NCBI GenBank assembly: GCA_030066985.1
Contig: JASJAN010000025.1
Span: 62,001 to 126,000 of the forward strand
Reading direction: 5' to 3'
Source of the DNA: Desulfobacterales bacterium
GTDB taxonomy: Bacteria; Desulfobacterota; Desulfobacteria; Desulfobacterales; JAHEIW01
Length of the DNA: 64,000 bases
Made by a program: the position numbers and the translations under genes. Shown piece after piece: positions 8,594 through 17,192 of the stretch. Every line of letters begins with the position of its first letter. The first letter of the stretch is position 1. The notes under the pieces were generated by a model, which saw only the letters and a list, made by a program, of their open reading frames with translations, was not told where the DNA came from and ran no database searches.

Positions 8594-9478
8594 ATGATAC
8601 TGACGACCAAAAAAATCTTTTTAATGATCAATGTGCTGCTGATTACCGCAGGCCTGTATTTTGGTATCAGCGCCTTTTACACGATCGGTACGGCCTGGCT
8701 CGGGGATCCGGTTGAAAAACCGCTGCCGCGTTCGGTTAAAAAACCCGTCGCTAAGCCCAAAGTGGAAACCAAATCCATGTCGGCATATGGCGCCATTGCG
8801 CAACGAAACCTGTTTAACACCAGTCCGGAATCCGCTGCCCCGGTTAAGGCCATTAATGTCGATGACCTGAAAGAAACCGATCTGAAGCTGAAACTATGGG
8901 GTACCGTAGCCGGCAAAGAGTATGCTGTTATTGAAGATGCCAAGACCAGGGAACAGAGCCTGTATCGTGTTGGCGATAGCATCCAGAATGCTACCGTCAA
9001 GATGATCTTGCGTCAAAAAGTGGTTTTGAGTGTAAATGGGCGTGATGAAATTTTGGGAATGGAAGAACCCGGCACCGCCTCCCGAAGAGGCGGCGGCCCC
9101 AGCCCGCGAGTAGCCAGGCAAGGATCCTCGCCGCCTAAAATGCCCGTTTCATCTTATCCGCGTCAACTGACGTTGAAAAGCGACCAGATTGAAAGCGCCC
9201 TGGAAAATCTGGACCAGCTCATGGAGCAGGCCCGTATCCGGCCCCACATCGAAGAAGGCCAGCCGGCGGGGATATCGATCACCGGGATAAAACCCAATAC
9301 GGTTTTCAGAAAAATGCGTCTGCGCAACGGCGACATCATTACCGGCGTCAATGGGGCTCCCGTTGAATCGGTTGAAGATGCCATGAAAGTTTTTGGTGAC
9401 CTGTCATCGGCGTCGGAAGTGCAGCTGGAAATAAAACGGCGCGGCCGCAAACGGACACTGAACTATAAAATCGAATAA
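8594..9478 (+). CDS. gspC: Type II secretion protein GspC (HR and PDZ domains)
   Basis: GspC connects the inner-membrane platform to the secretin. The 294-residue product has a transmembrane helix at about 9-32, a homology region at about 65-150 (IAQRNLFN..., KLKLWGTVAGKEYAVIED) that contacts GspD, and a C-terminal PDZ domain at about 210-294 (GITGIKPNTVFRKMRLRNGDIITGVNG). The ATG at 8594 is preferred because it lies just after the gspN stop and opens with a short cytoplasmic tail; a longer frame to 8462 would overlap gspN and lacks family-like sequence. Encoding GspC next to GspD after gspN is unlike the common gspC-first order. Confidence 0.92.
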   Translation: MILTTKKIFLMINVLLITAGLYFGISAFYTIGTAWLGDPVEKPLPRSVKKPVAKPKVETKSMSAYGAIAQRNLFNTSPESAAPVKAINVDDLKETDLKLKLWGTVAGKEYAVIEDAKTREQSLYRVGDSIQNATVKMILRQKVVLSVNGRDEILGMEEPGTASRRGGGPSPRVARQGSSPPKMPVSSYPRQLTLKSDQIESALENLDQLMEQARIRPHIEEGQPAGISITGIKPNTVFRKMRLRNGDIITGVNGAPVESVEDAMKVFGDLSSASEVQLEIKRRGRKRTLNYKIE

Positions 9479-9494
9479 ACTAAACGGTAAAAAA

Positions 9495-11459
9495 ATGAAG
9501 ATTGTGAAACCCTGTTTGATCCGCACGATCGCAGCATTGGCGATCATCACAATTGTGCCCCCTTTATGGATCGCAACCAGCAGCGCTCAGGAAGCCAGAC
9601 CGGTATCAGAGCAAGCGGAAGCGTCAGAGCAGTTTGTCTCCATTGATTTCAACAATGTAGATATCAATGTTTTTATAAAGTTCATGAGCGAGCTGACAGG
9701 GACCAATTTTGTGGTTGATCAGCGTGTCAAAGGCAAAGTGACGATCATATCGCCCTCAAAGATATCGATTAAAGAAGCTTACCAGGTATTTTTATCGGTC
9801 CTGGAGGTTCATGGCTATACCACCGTCAAATCCGGCGAGGTCATTAAAATTATCCCCTCACCGGATGCCCGTTCAAAAAGCATTGAAACCCGCCTGCGTG
9901 AAGAGGCAACCGATCCCGCGGATCGGGTCGTTACCCAATTGATACCGCTAAAATATGCCGATCCGGTTGAAATCAAACGCTTATTTACGCCCATGGTATC
10001 AAAAAGCAGCGTCATTTTGGCCTATCAACCCACCCAGATGATGATCATCACCGACGTGCTTTCCAATATCCAACGCCTGCTCAAAATTCTTAAAAAAATC
10101 GATGTGCCCGGCATTGGTCAGCAAATTTCGGTGATCCCCGTCGAATACGCGGATGCCTCCAAGATGGTCGGCCTGCTCAGCACGGTCTTCAAACCGACCC
10201 GTAAACGCACAAAAGGCACGAAGGATGTGGTGGTTACCATGGTCGCTGATGAGCGCACCAATGTCATTGTCCTGCTGGCCAACGAAGTGGACACGATGCG
10301 CATCAAACAGCTAATTGCCATGATTGACAAGGAAACCCCCCGCGGCAAAGGCAAGATCCACGTTTATTACTGTGAAAACGCCAACGCGGAGGATCTGGCC
10401 AAGGTGCTGCAGGAGGTACCCACCCAGCAAGCAGGAGCTGCCAAAGGCAAAGCGGCCGCCCCGGTGGTTGCCGGCAAAGTCAGAATTTCCGCCGACAAGG
10501 CCACCAATAGCCTCATCATCATGGCAGATCAGGAAGATTTTTTGGTGTTAGAAGAGGTGATCAAAAAACTGGATATTCCGCGCTCGATGGTTTTCATTGA
10601 ATCGCTGATCATGGAAGTGGACCTGGACACCAGTCTGAATATCGGAATTGACTGGCAGACGTTCGGCGAGGTTCGGGATGCAAACGTGGGTGCCACCTTT
10701 AGTGACCAAATCCAGCCCAGTACCGATGACACCGGAAACCTGGTCAATCCTTTTTCAGGAAGCACCGGCTTAGCGGTCGGCTTGATCAGCGGCACCACCG
10801 AAATTGCCGGCATTACGGTCTCCAATATTTCGGCTATCATAAAAGCCGTTAAAACCGACGATGAATTTCGCATTTTATCCACACCCCAGATTTTGACCAC
10901 CGACAATGAAGAGGCCCGCATTACGGTGGGTGAAAACCGACCGTATCAGACGCGTTCGACCACCGATCCCTCGGGCGGAACATTTGAATCTTTTGAATAT
11001 CGGGATGTGGGCAAAATTTTAAAAATCACACCCAGCGTGACCGAAGGCCGTCTGGTGCGCATGAAGATTTCACTGGAGGTAACCAACATCGATCTGACCT
11101 CCACTCTGGCCACCTCGTCGACCCTGCCGGTCACCCAGAAGCGAACGGTCGATACCACCGTTATCGTCAAAGACAGCCAGACGGTGGTCATCGGCGGTCT
11201 GATCGATAATTCCAGCACCCGCAATGACACAAAAGTCCCGGTGCTGGGCGACATTCCCGTGCTCGGGTGGATGTTCCGCAAACGAACCGAAACCAGCGAA
11301 AAAACCAATCTTTATATTTTCCTGACACCGCGGGTCATTAAAAGCCCGCTGGAGGCCCAGGAAATTTTGCAACATAAAGAGGGAGAGATGGGCTCTGTCA
11401 AAGAAGGCGGCATAAAACTGTATGAACCAAAAGAGTCGTCACCCAAGGTCATCGAATAG
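9495..11459 (+). CDS. gspD: Type II secretion secretin GspD
   Basis: The 654-residue outer-membrane channel. A signal peptide (about 1-32) is followed by the N0 domain (about 47-117, FNNVDINVFIKFMSELTG), three N1-N3 repeats (about 145-380) and the secretin core (about 400-610), which ends in VPVLGDIPVLGWMFRKR and a beta-lip sequence (NLYIFLTPRVI). There is no obvious lipobox, so insertion would need a pilotin or be spontaneous. A basic, alanine-rich linker (AGAAKGKAAAP) sits between N2 and N3. It starts 17 bases after gspC. Confidence 0.96.
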   Translation: MKIVKPCLIRTIAALAIITIVPPLWIATSSAQEARPVSEQAEASEQFVSIDFNNVDINVFIKFMSELTGTNFVVDQRVKGKVTIISPSKISIKEAYQVFLSVLEVHGYTTVKSGEVIKIIPSPDARSKSIETRLREEATDPADRVVTQLIPLKYADPVEIKRLFTPMVSKSSVILAYQPTQMMIITDVLSNIQRLLKILKKIDVPGIGQQISVIPVEYADASKMVGLLSTVFKPTRKRTKGTKDVVVTMVADERTNVIVLLANEVDTMRIKQLIAMIDKETPRGKGKIHVYYCENANAEDLAKVLQEVPTQQAGAAKGKAAAPVVAGKVRISADKATNSLIIMADQEDFLVLEEVIKKLDIPRSMVFIESLIMEVDLDTSLNIGIDWQTFGEVRDANVGATFSDQIQPSTDDTGNLVNPFSGSTGLAVGLISGTTEIAGITVSNISAIIKAVKTDDEFRILSTPQILTTDNEEARITVGENRPYQTRSTTDPSGGTFESFEYRDVGKILKITPSVTEGRLVRMKISLEVTNIDLTSTLATSSTLPVTQKRTVDTTVIVKDSQTVVIGGLIDNSSTRNDTKVPVLGDIPVLGWMFRKRTETSEKTNLYIFLTPRVIKSPLEAQEILQHKEGEMGSVKEGGIKLYEPKESSPKVIE

Positions 11460-11607
11460 AGTGTCAACGTATTCGAAAATTGGCGCAATGGAGTACTGAT
11501 TGCAAGCTCTATCTTTATACAACACGCCAATACTCCTTGATGACAATACCTGAAAGTTATAAAGAAAACGAAAGCTGATCTTATATGCCAAGTCGTTCAC
11601 TATTATT

Positions 11608-13368
11608 ATGATTTCACGATTAACCGACATACTCAAAAACAAATTCGGGCTCGATGAAGAAAACCTGGATGAAGCTCAGCGTCTGCGGACCGAATCCGGA
11701 GAACATCTGGGCCAGATTCTCATCGATCAAAAAAATTTATCAGAGGATCAGCTACTGGAAGCGTTGAGCATCCAATACGGGATGCCATTTTGGTCGCGAT
11801 TGCCGTTTGAGAGCACCGATTCGGATTTTACCGACAAGGTCTCGATCCAATTTTTAAAAAAATACCACCTGGTCCCTCTGGAATACACCGAAGCCATCTC
11901 TGCTAAAGATTGCGGTCTTAAGCTTCAGGACGAAACCCAAAAAGAGGATACGCAATTTCAGCCGGGCTGCGTTATTGCCATCAACGACCCGCTCAATTTT
12001 CAACCGTTGGATGACCTTGTTAAAACCATCGGCATATCTGATTATCGTGTGGTTTTATCGACCCGCGATGCAATCGTTTCAGCCATCAACCTACAGTATG
12101 ACTTACGCCGTGACTCTGCTGAACAATTGGTGCAGGATATGGAGGAAAACGGCACCAATATTATCAGCGAAATTGAGGAAACGGCTGATTTGCTTGATGA
12201 CACCAGTGATGCACCGATCATTAAACTGGTCAATCACATTATTTCCCAGTCCATCAAGGCAAGGGCCAGCGATATTCACTTTGAGCCTTACCAGAACAGT
12301 TTTACGGTTCGCTATCGGGTCGATGGTATCCTGTATGATTTGCTGACGCCACCCAAATGGATTCAACCGGCCTTAATCTCGCGAGTTAAGGTCATGGCCA
12401 AAATGAATATTGCCGAAAAACGACTGCCTCAAGACGGGCGCTTTGAAGTCAAAATCGGCGACCAGGACATTGACGTCAGGGTGTCCACCATCCCGACTGC
12501 TTTTGGCGAACGCCTGGTTTTGCGCCTGCTAAACAAATCCGGTTCCCTGCTCGAGTTGGAAGACCTGGGCCTTGAGCCCGGCCGGCTGAAATTGCTCAAA
12601 AAGCTGGTGACATCCCCCAATGGCATCATTCTCAACACCGGCCCCACCGGCAGCGGTAAAACCACAACCCTGTATGCGATTTTATCGTCTATTAACGAGC
12701 CCAACATCAATATCATCACCATCGAAGATCCCATTGAGTATCAGATCAAAGGCATCAGTCAGATACAGGTTAATCCCAAAATCGAGCTGACGTTTGCCCG
12801 GGGTCTCAGATCGATTGTGCGACAGGACCCGGATGTCATCCTGGTCGGGGAGGTCCGGGATAAAGAAACCGCCGAGATCGCAGTCCAATCCGCCCTGACC
12901 GGCCATCTGGTATTTTCAACCCTGCATACCAACGACTCCGCCAGTGCCATTACTCGCCTGGTGGACATGGGAGTTGAGCCCTTTTTAATCTCATCGTCCA
13001 TATTGGCGGTGGTGGCCCAGCGCCTGGTGCGGGTGCTTTGTAAAGACTGTCGCCAGTCCTACGAGCCCAACCCGATTTATTTAAAGAGCATCGGTTTTTC
13101 GCCGGAGCTTTTCAGTGAGCATACGGTCTATAAAGCCGCCGGGTGCGAAAATTGTTTCAGTACTGGCTACCGGGGAAGACTGGGCATATTTGAAATCATG
13201 GTACTAACCGAGCGCTTAAAGAGCCTTATTCTAAAAACCTTTGATTCAAATCGCATCAAAAGTGAGGCCGTGCGGCAAAAAATGAGGACTTTGCGTCAGG
13301 ATGGTATGGCGAAGGTGTTGAAAGGGTTGACCACGGTTGAGGAAGTTCTGCGTGTCACCCAGAAATGA
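11608..13368 (+). CDS. gspE: Type II secretion ATPase GspE
   Basis: The 586-residue cytoplasmic motor of secretion. An N-terminal T2SSE-N/MshEN-like domain (about 1-165) precedes the ATPase. The Walker A motif GPTGSGKTTT is near 345-354, followed by an Asp box (TIEDPIEY), Walker B (DPDVILVGEVRD) and His box (STLHTNDSASA). A zinc-binding tetracysteine motif is present: C478-x2-C481 and C513-x2-C516. No strong ribosome site is seen, and the 148-base gap after gspD lacks a terminator. It is the last gene of the operon. Confidence 0.96.
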   Translation: MISRLTDILKNKFGLDEENLDEAQRLRTESGEHLGQILIDQKNLSEDQLLEALSIQYGMPFWSRLPFESTDSDFTDKVSIQFLKKYHLVPLEYTEAISAKDCGLKLQDETQKEDTQFQPGCVIAINDPLNFQPLDDLVKTIGISDYRVVLSTRDAIVSAINLQYDLRRDSAEQLVQDMEENGTNIISEIEETADLLDDTSDAPIIKLVNHIISQSIKARASDIHFEPYQNSFTVRYRVDGILYDLLTPPKWIQPALISRVKVMAKMNIAEKRLPQDGRFEVKIGDQDIDVRVSTIPTAFGERLVLRLLNKSGSLLELEDLGLEPGRLKLLKKLVTSPNGIILNTGPTGSGKTTTLYAILSSINEPNINIITIEDPIEYQIKGISQIQVNPKIELTFARGLRSIVRQDPDVILVGEVRDKETAEIAVQSALTGHLVFSTLHTNDSASAITRLVDMGVEPFLISSSILAVVAQRLVRVLCKDCRQSYEPNPIYLKSIGFSPELFSEHTVYKAAGCENCFSTGYRGRLGIFEIMVLTERLKSLILKTFDSNRIKSEAVRQKMRTLRQDGMAKVLKGLTTVEEVLRVTQK

Positions 13369-13373
13369 TAAAT

Positions 13374-13528
13374 GGCTTCTGGCTGCTTGTTTCTGGCTGC
13401 TTGCGTTTATTCGGTTTCGGGAACTAGTTAAGGACAGGTTTCAGGTGTCAGGAGACAGAGGGCAGAGGACAGATAATTTGCCTGATCCTCAAATTTTCCG
13501 TCTGTCATTTGTCGTCTGACCTCTACTT
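13374..13528. repeat. Cluster of degenerate 7-nt arrays after gspE
   Basis: Three period-7 runs are packed here: 13374-13408 (GGCTTCT, GGCTGCT, TGTTTCT, GGCTGCT, TGCGTTT), 13442-13476 (CAGGTGT, CAGGAGA, CAGAGGG, CAGAGGA, CAGATAA) and 13501-13528 (TCTGTCA, TTTGTCG, TCTGACC, TCTACTT). The last two are approximate reverse complements and form an inverted pair around a 24-base spacer. The region from gspE to 13819 holds no credible gene. Confidence 0.75.
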
Positions 13529-13653
13529 GCCGCGCCATAGCTTCCTGACTTCCAGAGCTTTAGCGACGGAGGTTAGCGACGGCGAGTTGTGCGGCCTTGC
13601 CCAACAAAAAAATCCCTCATTTTTGATCTGGAAACTTACTATTCATAAAACAC

Positions 13654-13694
13654 GGGCACAGAGTAAAAGGATGATCACTCTGTGCCCCTTTTTT
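13654..13694 (+). terminator. Rho-independent terminator downstream of the secretion operon
   Basis: GGGCACAGAGT (13654-13664) and ACTCTGTGCCC (13677-13687) form an 11-bp perfect stem with a 12-base loop, followed by CTTTTTT. It lies 286 bases after gspE and reads in the operon's direction. Confidence 0.75.
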
Positions 13695-13719
13695 AAACGT
13701 TAATAAATTAAAGTTGAGT

Positions 13720-13740
13720 GGGCGGGGATAAACCCCGCCC
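13720..13740. repeat. Short GC-rich hairpin (GGGCGGGG/CCCCGCCC)
   Basis: Perfect 8-base arms at 13720-13727 and 13733-13740 around ATAAA. This form, a GGCGGGG-ATAAA-CCCCGCC hairpin between genes, looks like a REP-type repeat. Between convergent gspE and the DUF1566 gene it may also slow read-through from either side. Confidence 0.6.
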
Positions 13741-13791
13741 CTACATCAGAACTCTGTTTGCCGCGGCGTAGCTTGAAAAAGCGAAGACGGG

Positions 13792-13819
13792 TCCTCTGTC
13801 TTCTGATATCTGACTTCTG
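13792..13819. repeat. Heptad array abutting the DUF1566 stop codon
   Basis: TCCTCTG, TCTTCTG, ATATCTG and ACTTCTG in exact 7-base register, ending one base before the stop codon (complement of CTA, 13820-13822) of the minus-strand gene. Same family as 13442 and 3541, in inverted orientation. Confidence 0.7.
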
Positions 13820-14311
13820 CTATTTCAAACTCCTGACCGGCAGCGCGCGGTAGCCCCGCTTGTGCGCTTTGCGAACCGTGTAGTGATAGACGTTGTCAAA
13901 ATTAAAAATCCGAGCGGTGGGTGCAATCGGATCGGTTTCAGAGGTCCAGACCCAGCCGCAGCTTAATTGTATCTCGGGCACCATCTGTACCCATTGGCCG
14001 CAATCGGTCTCATGCCCTTTAGAGTTCATATCGTCTACCAGAAGACTCTGCAATTCCGCCAGTGTCGGCAATCGCCAGTTGTCGTATCTTTTTGGAATCG
14101 TATCGGGGAAGGTAAAGCGCACCCATTTATCGGCCTGGATCCAGTTGATGTCGCCCTGATTGTCTGTTTTTGACCACATCAGGTTCATTTTGCGGTCGGT
14201 AACGGTTCCATCACCATTATCAACAAAACGATCACCAGCCATCACCGGGGCCCAACCGATCAAGATCCCGGTGACCAGGATAGCGAGCGTCACACAAAGG
14301 TACCTGAACAT
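13820..14311 (-). CDS. Secreted DUF1566 (Lcl C-terminal-like) protein
   Basis: A 163-residue protein with a signal peptide (about 1-25, ending VMAGD) and one DUF1566 domain. The signatures are NGDGTVTDRKMNLMW, WRLPTLAELQSLL and the closing YRALPVR. The domain is common in secreted proteins of environmental bacteria; its function is unknown and a carbohydrate- or ligand-binding role is only a guess. GGAGGG lies five bases upstream of the ATG at 14311; an ATG one codon earlier is too close to it. It follows uspA by 31 bases on the same strand and probably ends the TRAP operon. Confidence 0.85.
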   Translation of the reverse strand: MFRYLCVTLAILVTGILIGWAPVMAGDRFVDNGDGTVTDRKMNLMWSKTDNQGDINWIQADKWVRFTFPDTIPKRYDNWRLPTLAELQSLLVDDMNSKGHETDCGQWVQMVPEIQLSCGWVWTSETDPIAPTARIFNFDNVYHYTVRKAHKRGYRALPVRSLK

Positions 14312-14342
14312 CATGCCCTCCTTTCAGGGTGGCAGGCCCCAG

Positions 14343-14837
14343 TTAGGATAAACGGATATGTTTTTTCAGGCGTTCGGCCATTTCATTGTCCCGATAGGAA
14401 AGGATCGGAACCGGGGAGCGGCGAAAAACTTTTTCGGCTACAGATCCAATCAGGGCATATTCAATGTCGCTGCGGCTTTTAATACCCATGATCAATAAAT
14501 CGATATTTTCCTTAACTGCTATTCTGAGCAACTCCTCGCTCGGATTGCCGATTTTGAGAATCAGGCGAATCTTATTGGTTGAATGACCGATCTTTTTTAA
14601 AATAGCAGCAAATTCCTGCTGACGCTCTCCCTTAATGCTGTCAACGTAATTATCGCCGTCGACCTCATACCCCATATCCGCAATAGTCCCCACGGCCTCG
14701 ACATCACGCGCATTGATGATATTGGCACAGATCAGCTCGGCACGCATGCTGTCGGCCATATCGGTTGCATATGTCAGCAGACCTTCAGTATACCGATTCA
14801 TGCCAACTGCTGCCATAATTTTTTTTGCAGCACCCAT
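14343..14837 (-). CDS. Universal stress protein (UspA family)
   Basis: A 164-residue cytoplasmic Usp-fold protein (KKIMAAVGMNRYTEGLLTYATDMA, ENIDLLIMGIKS, GSVAEKVFRRSPVPIL). ATP-binding Usp proteins carry G-x2-G-x9-G-S/T; here the first part reads MGIKS, so the second glycine is missing and nucleotide binding is uncertain. AAGGAAA lies seven bases before the ATG, and the gene follows the TRAP permease by only 12 bases. A UspA protein encoded with a TRAP transporter is known from the TeaABC-TeaD ectoine system, where it regulates transport; a similar role here is inference. Confidence 0.9.
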   Translation of the reverse strand: MGAAKKIMAAVGMNRYTEGLLTYATDMADSMRAELICANIINARDVEAVGTIADMGYEVDGDNYVDSIKGERQQEFAAILKKIGHSTNKIRLILKIGNPSEELLRIAVKENIDLLIMGIKSRSDIEYALIGSVAEKVFRRSPVPILSYRDNEMAERLKKHIRLS

Positions 14838-14849
14838 AACTATTTCCTT

Positions 14850-16925
14850 TCATGCGGCTGCCGGTTCGGCAGCTATTTTAGGTGTGCGCGGCCGCTGCAT
14901 CAGATATAGCACGCCGTAAACCGCCAAACCGATCAGATACGTCCAATAGCGCTGCTCATGCGGCAGTCCGATCAAGCGCGCAATTAAATCCGGGCGCATC
15001 AAATTTAAGGTAACGAATAAAAACAGCGGGATCTCATATATTCTGTTTTTGGCTACAAACCATCCCTGGGTTGCGGATGCAAAAGCGAAGTTACCGACGC
15101 AAGCCATCACAAAAATAAGCAGCCCTTGAGGCCAGCTATAGATATTGTGCAGGATCAAATCCGAGTTGAAAATGAACATGAACGGCAAAATCGCAGTGCG
15201 AATATCATACATAAATCCCTGCAAGCCGGTTGGTATTGGTGGTGACTTGGCAATGGCCGCCGCAGCATAGGCTGCCAGCCCCACCGGTGGTGTGTCATCG
15301 GCCAGGATACCAAAATAAAAGCAGAACAGATGCGCAGCCATCAAGGGTACGATGAATCCCTGCATACCGCCGATGGTCACGATGGCCGGGGCGGTCAGCG
15401 ATGCCATGACAATATAAGTGGCAGTAGTGGGCAGACCCATCCCGATAACCAGACTGGCCACAGCGGTAATCACCAGCATCAGAAAGATATTGCCGCCCGA
15501 AAGGGTGTCGATGATCTGGGTGATCAGTTGCCCCAAACCCAGGGCTACCACCCCCACGATGATCCCGGCAGCAGCCGTTGCCAGGGCCACCGAAACCATG
15601 TTGCGCGCGCCGGAAGCCAGTGCTGAAAAAATGTCTTCGACACTCTTTTTAAACGCCGGCCCCAGAGGCTCTTTTTTCAGGTACGCTTTTACCGGATTTT
15701 GCAGGAACATCACGATGGCCATCACCCAGATGGCGTTGAATGCTGCCAGCTCCGGTGAGTGGCGCACGACAATCAACTCATAAAGTAAAAAACACAGCGG
15801 TATCAGGTAGTGTGCGCCGCTGAGCAGGGTCTTCAAAAAAGGCGGCAGCTCGGCCCGCGACATGCCCCTGAGCCCCAGTTTGGAGGCCTCAATGTGGGTA
15901 ATAAAAAACAGGGCCGCATATGATGCAAAAGCTGGAATCGCAGCGGCTTTAATCACATCGATGTAAGGGACATTCACATATTCGGCGATGATAAAGGCCG
16001 CCGCACCCATAATCGGTGGCGCCAACTGGCCGTCGGTGCTGGCCGCCACCTCAACGGCAGCCGCTTTGGTGCCCGGGTAACCGACTTTTTTCATCAAGGG
16101 GATCGTAAACGTTCCGGTGGTGACAATGTTGGCGATACTGGAACCCGACACCAGACCGGTCAACCCGCTGCCCATGATGGCAGCTTTGGCCGGTCCGCCT
16201 TTAAATCCGCCCAGCAGCGCCAGCGCCAGCTTGATAAAATATTGACCCGCACCGGCCTTATCGAGCATGGCGCCGAAAAGAACAAACAGAAACACAATGG
16301 TGGCTGAAACATCCAGCGGAATACCGTAGATCCCCTCGGTGGACATGGTCATCTGGCCCATCAGACGGTTGAGCGATGTGCCCTTAAAAGCGATTAAATC
16401 GGGCATATAAGGCCCTAAGAAGGAATAAACGATAAAGATAGTGGCAATGACCGGAAGAGCCGGTCCAATGACACGACGCGTGGCTTCCAGCAAAAGCACC
16501 ATCAGGGTAATACCGATGACGATGTCGCGTGTAATCGGGGAACCGTAACGCGTGACCAGCCCTGCGTAATCGATGACAATGTAAATGGCCGCAAAGGCGG
16601 CAATGATACCGATAGCATAATCTAAAATGGGAATTCGATTTTTAGCAGAGAAATACTTCAGACCAAAGTGGGTTTTCTTAAAAAGGGGATAATTCAGATA
16701 GACAATTAACAGGGCAAAACCCAGATGAATGGCCCGGATGAAGGTAGAATCCATGATCAGCCAGCTGGCAATGGACAGTTGAAATAAGCTCCAGCAAACC
16801 GCAACGGTGGGGATTACATACTTCTGGGGGCCTTTGGGTCTTCTTCCGATGCCTTCTTCTTCTTCGGCCATTCGCCGTGCGATTTCAATGCCCTCGTCCT
16901 TTTCTTGGATTTCGTGGTTACTCAT
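14850..16925 (-). CDS. TRAP transporter permease, fused small and large subunits (TAXI type)
   Basis: The 691-residue inner-membrane protein contains many hydrophobic helices: an N-terminal DctQ-like four-helix part followed by a DctM-like domain (TAAAGIIVGVVALGLG, GMGLPTTATYIVMASLTAPAI). This fused arrangement is typical of TRAP transporters that use a TAXI receptor, encoded just upstream. Such systems are secondary importers of organic anions; the substrate cannot be read from sequence. The start at 16925 (MSNHEIQ) is chosen because a GGGTGA sequence precedes it and the acidic, Glu-rich cytoplasmic start is typical; a longer frame reaches 16982. Confidence 0.95.
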   Translation of the reverse strand: MSNHEIQEKDEGIEIARRMAEEEEGIGRRPKGPQKYVIPTVAVCWSLFQLSIASWLIMDSTFIRAIHLGFALLIVYLNYPLFKKTHFGLKYFSAKNRIPILDYAIGIIAAFAAIYIVIDYAGLVTRYGSPITRDIVIGITLMVLLLEATRRVIGPALPVIATIFIVYSFLGPYMPDLIAFKGTSLNRLMGQMTMSTEGIYGIPLDVSATIVFLFVLFGAMLDKAGAGQYFIKLALALLGGFKGGPAKAAIMGSGLTGLVSGSSIANIVTTGTFTIPLMKKVGYPGTKAAAVEVAASTDGQLAPPIMGAAAFIIAEYVNVPYIDVIKAAAIPAFASYAALFFITHIEASKLGLRGMSRAELPPFLKTLLSGAHYLIPLCFLLYELIVVRHSPELAAFNAIWVMAIVMFLQNPVKAYLKKEPLGPAFKKSVEDIFSALASGARNMVSVALATAAAGIIVGVVALGLGQLITQIIDTLSGGNIFLMLVITAVASLVIGMGLPTTATYIVMASLTAPAIVTIGGMQGFIVPLMAAHLFCFYFGILADDTPPVGLAAYAAAAIAKSPPIPTGLQGFMYDIRTAILPFMFIFNSDLILHNIYSWPQGLLIFVMACVGNFAFASATQGWFVAKNRIYEIPLFLFVTLNLMRPDLIARLIGLPHEQRYWTYLIGLAVYGVLYLMQRPRTPKIAAEPAAA

Positions 16926-17129
16926 AATAATCACCCAATCTATCAGGAAAGTTTGACGGCAAAAACCCGCTATCCGGATCAAAATCTCAGTTTGACGGGC
17001 ACGCGGGAACGCAGATTCTAAAGACGATTATTACTGGATAGAGCTCAGCACAAAGGCTGCAGAGACAGGACGCGCCCGATCAGCGCGATAGAACCATATT
17101 GCTGATATACGTTTAAAGTTGATCAATAG

Positions 17130-17158
17130 GGAGACGGCGGCTGGCCACCGCCGTCTCC
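17130..17158 (-). promoter_or_regulatory. Strong intercistronic hairpin between receptor and permease genes
   Basis: GGAGACGGCGG (17130-17140) and CCGCCGTCTCC (17148-17158) make a perfect 11-bp stem with a 7-base loop, placed 34 bases after the receptor stop codon on the minus strand. No T-run follows, so it is unlikely to be a full terminator. A stem at this place could protect the 3' end of the receptor mRNA and give more receptor than permease, as known for some binding-protein operons. Confidence 0.65.
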
Positions 17159-17192
17159 GCAGGCAGGTTACACGATGTATTATGGATATCGC

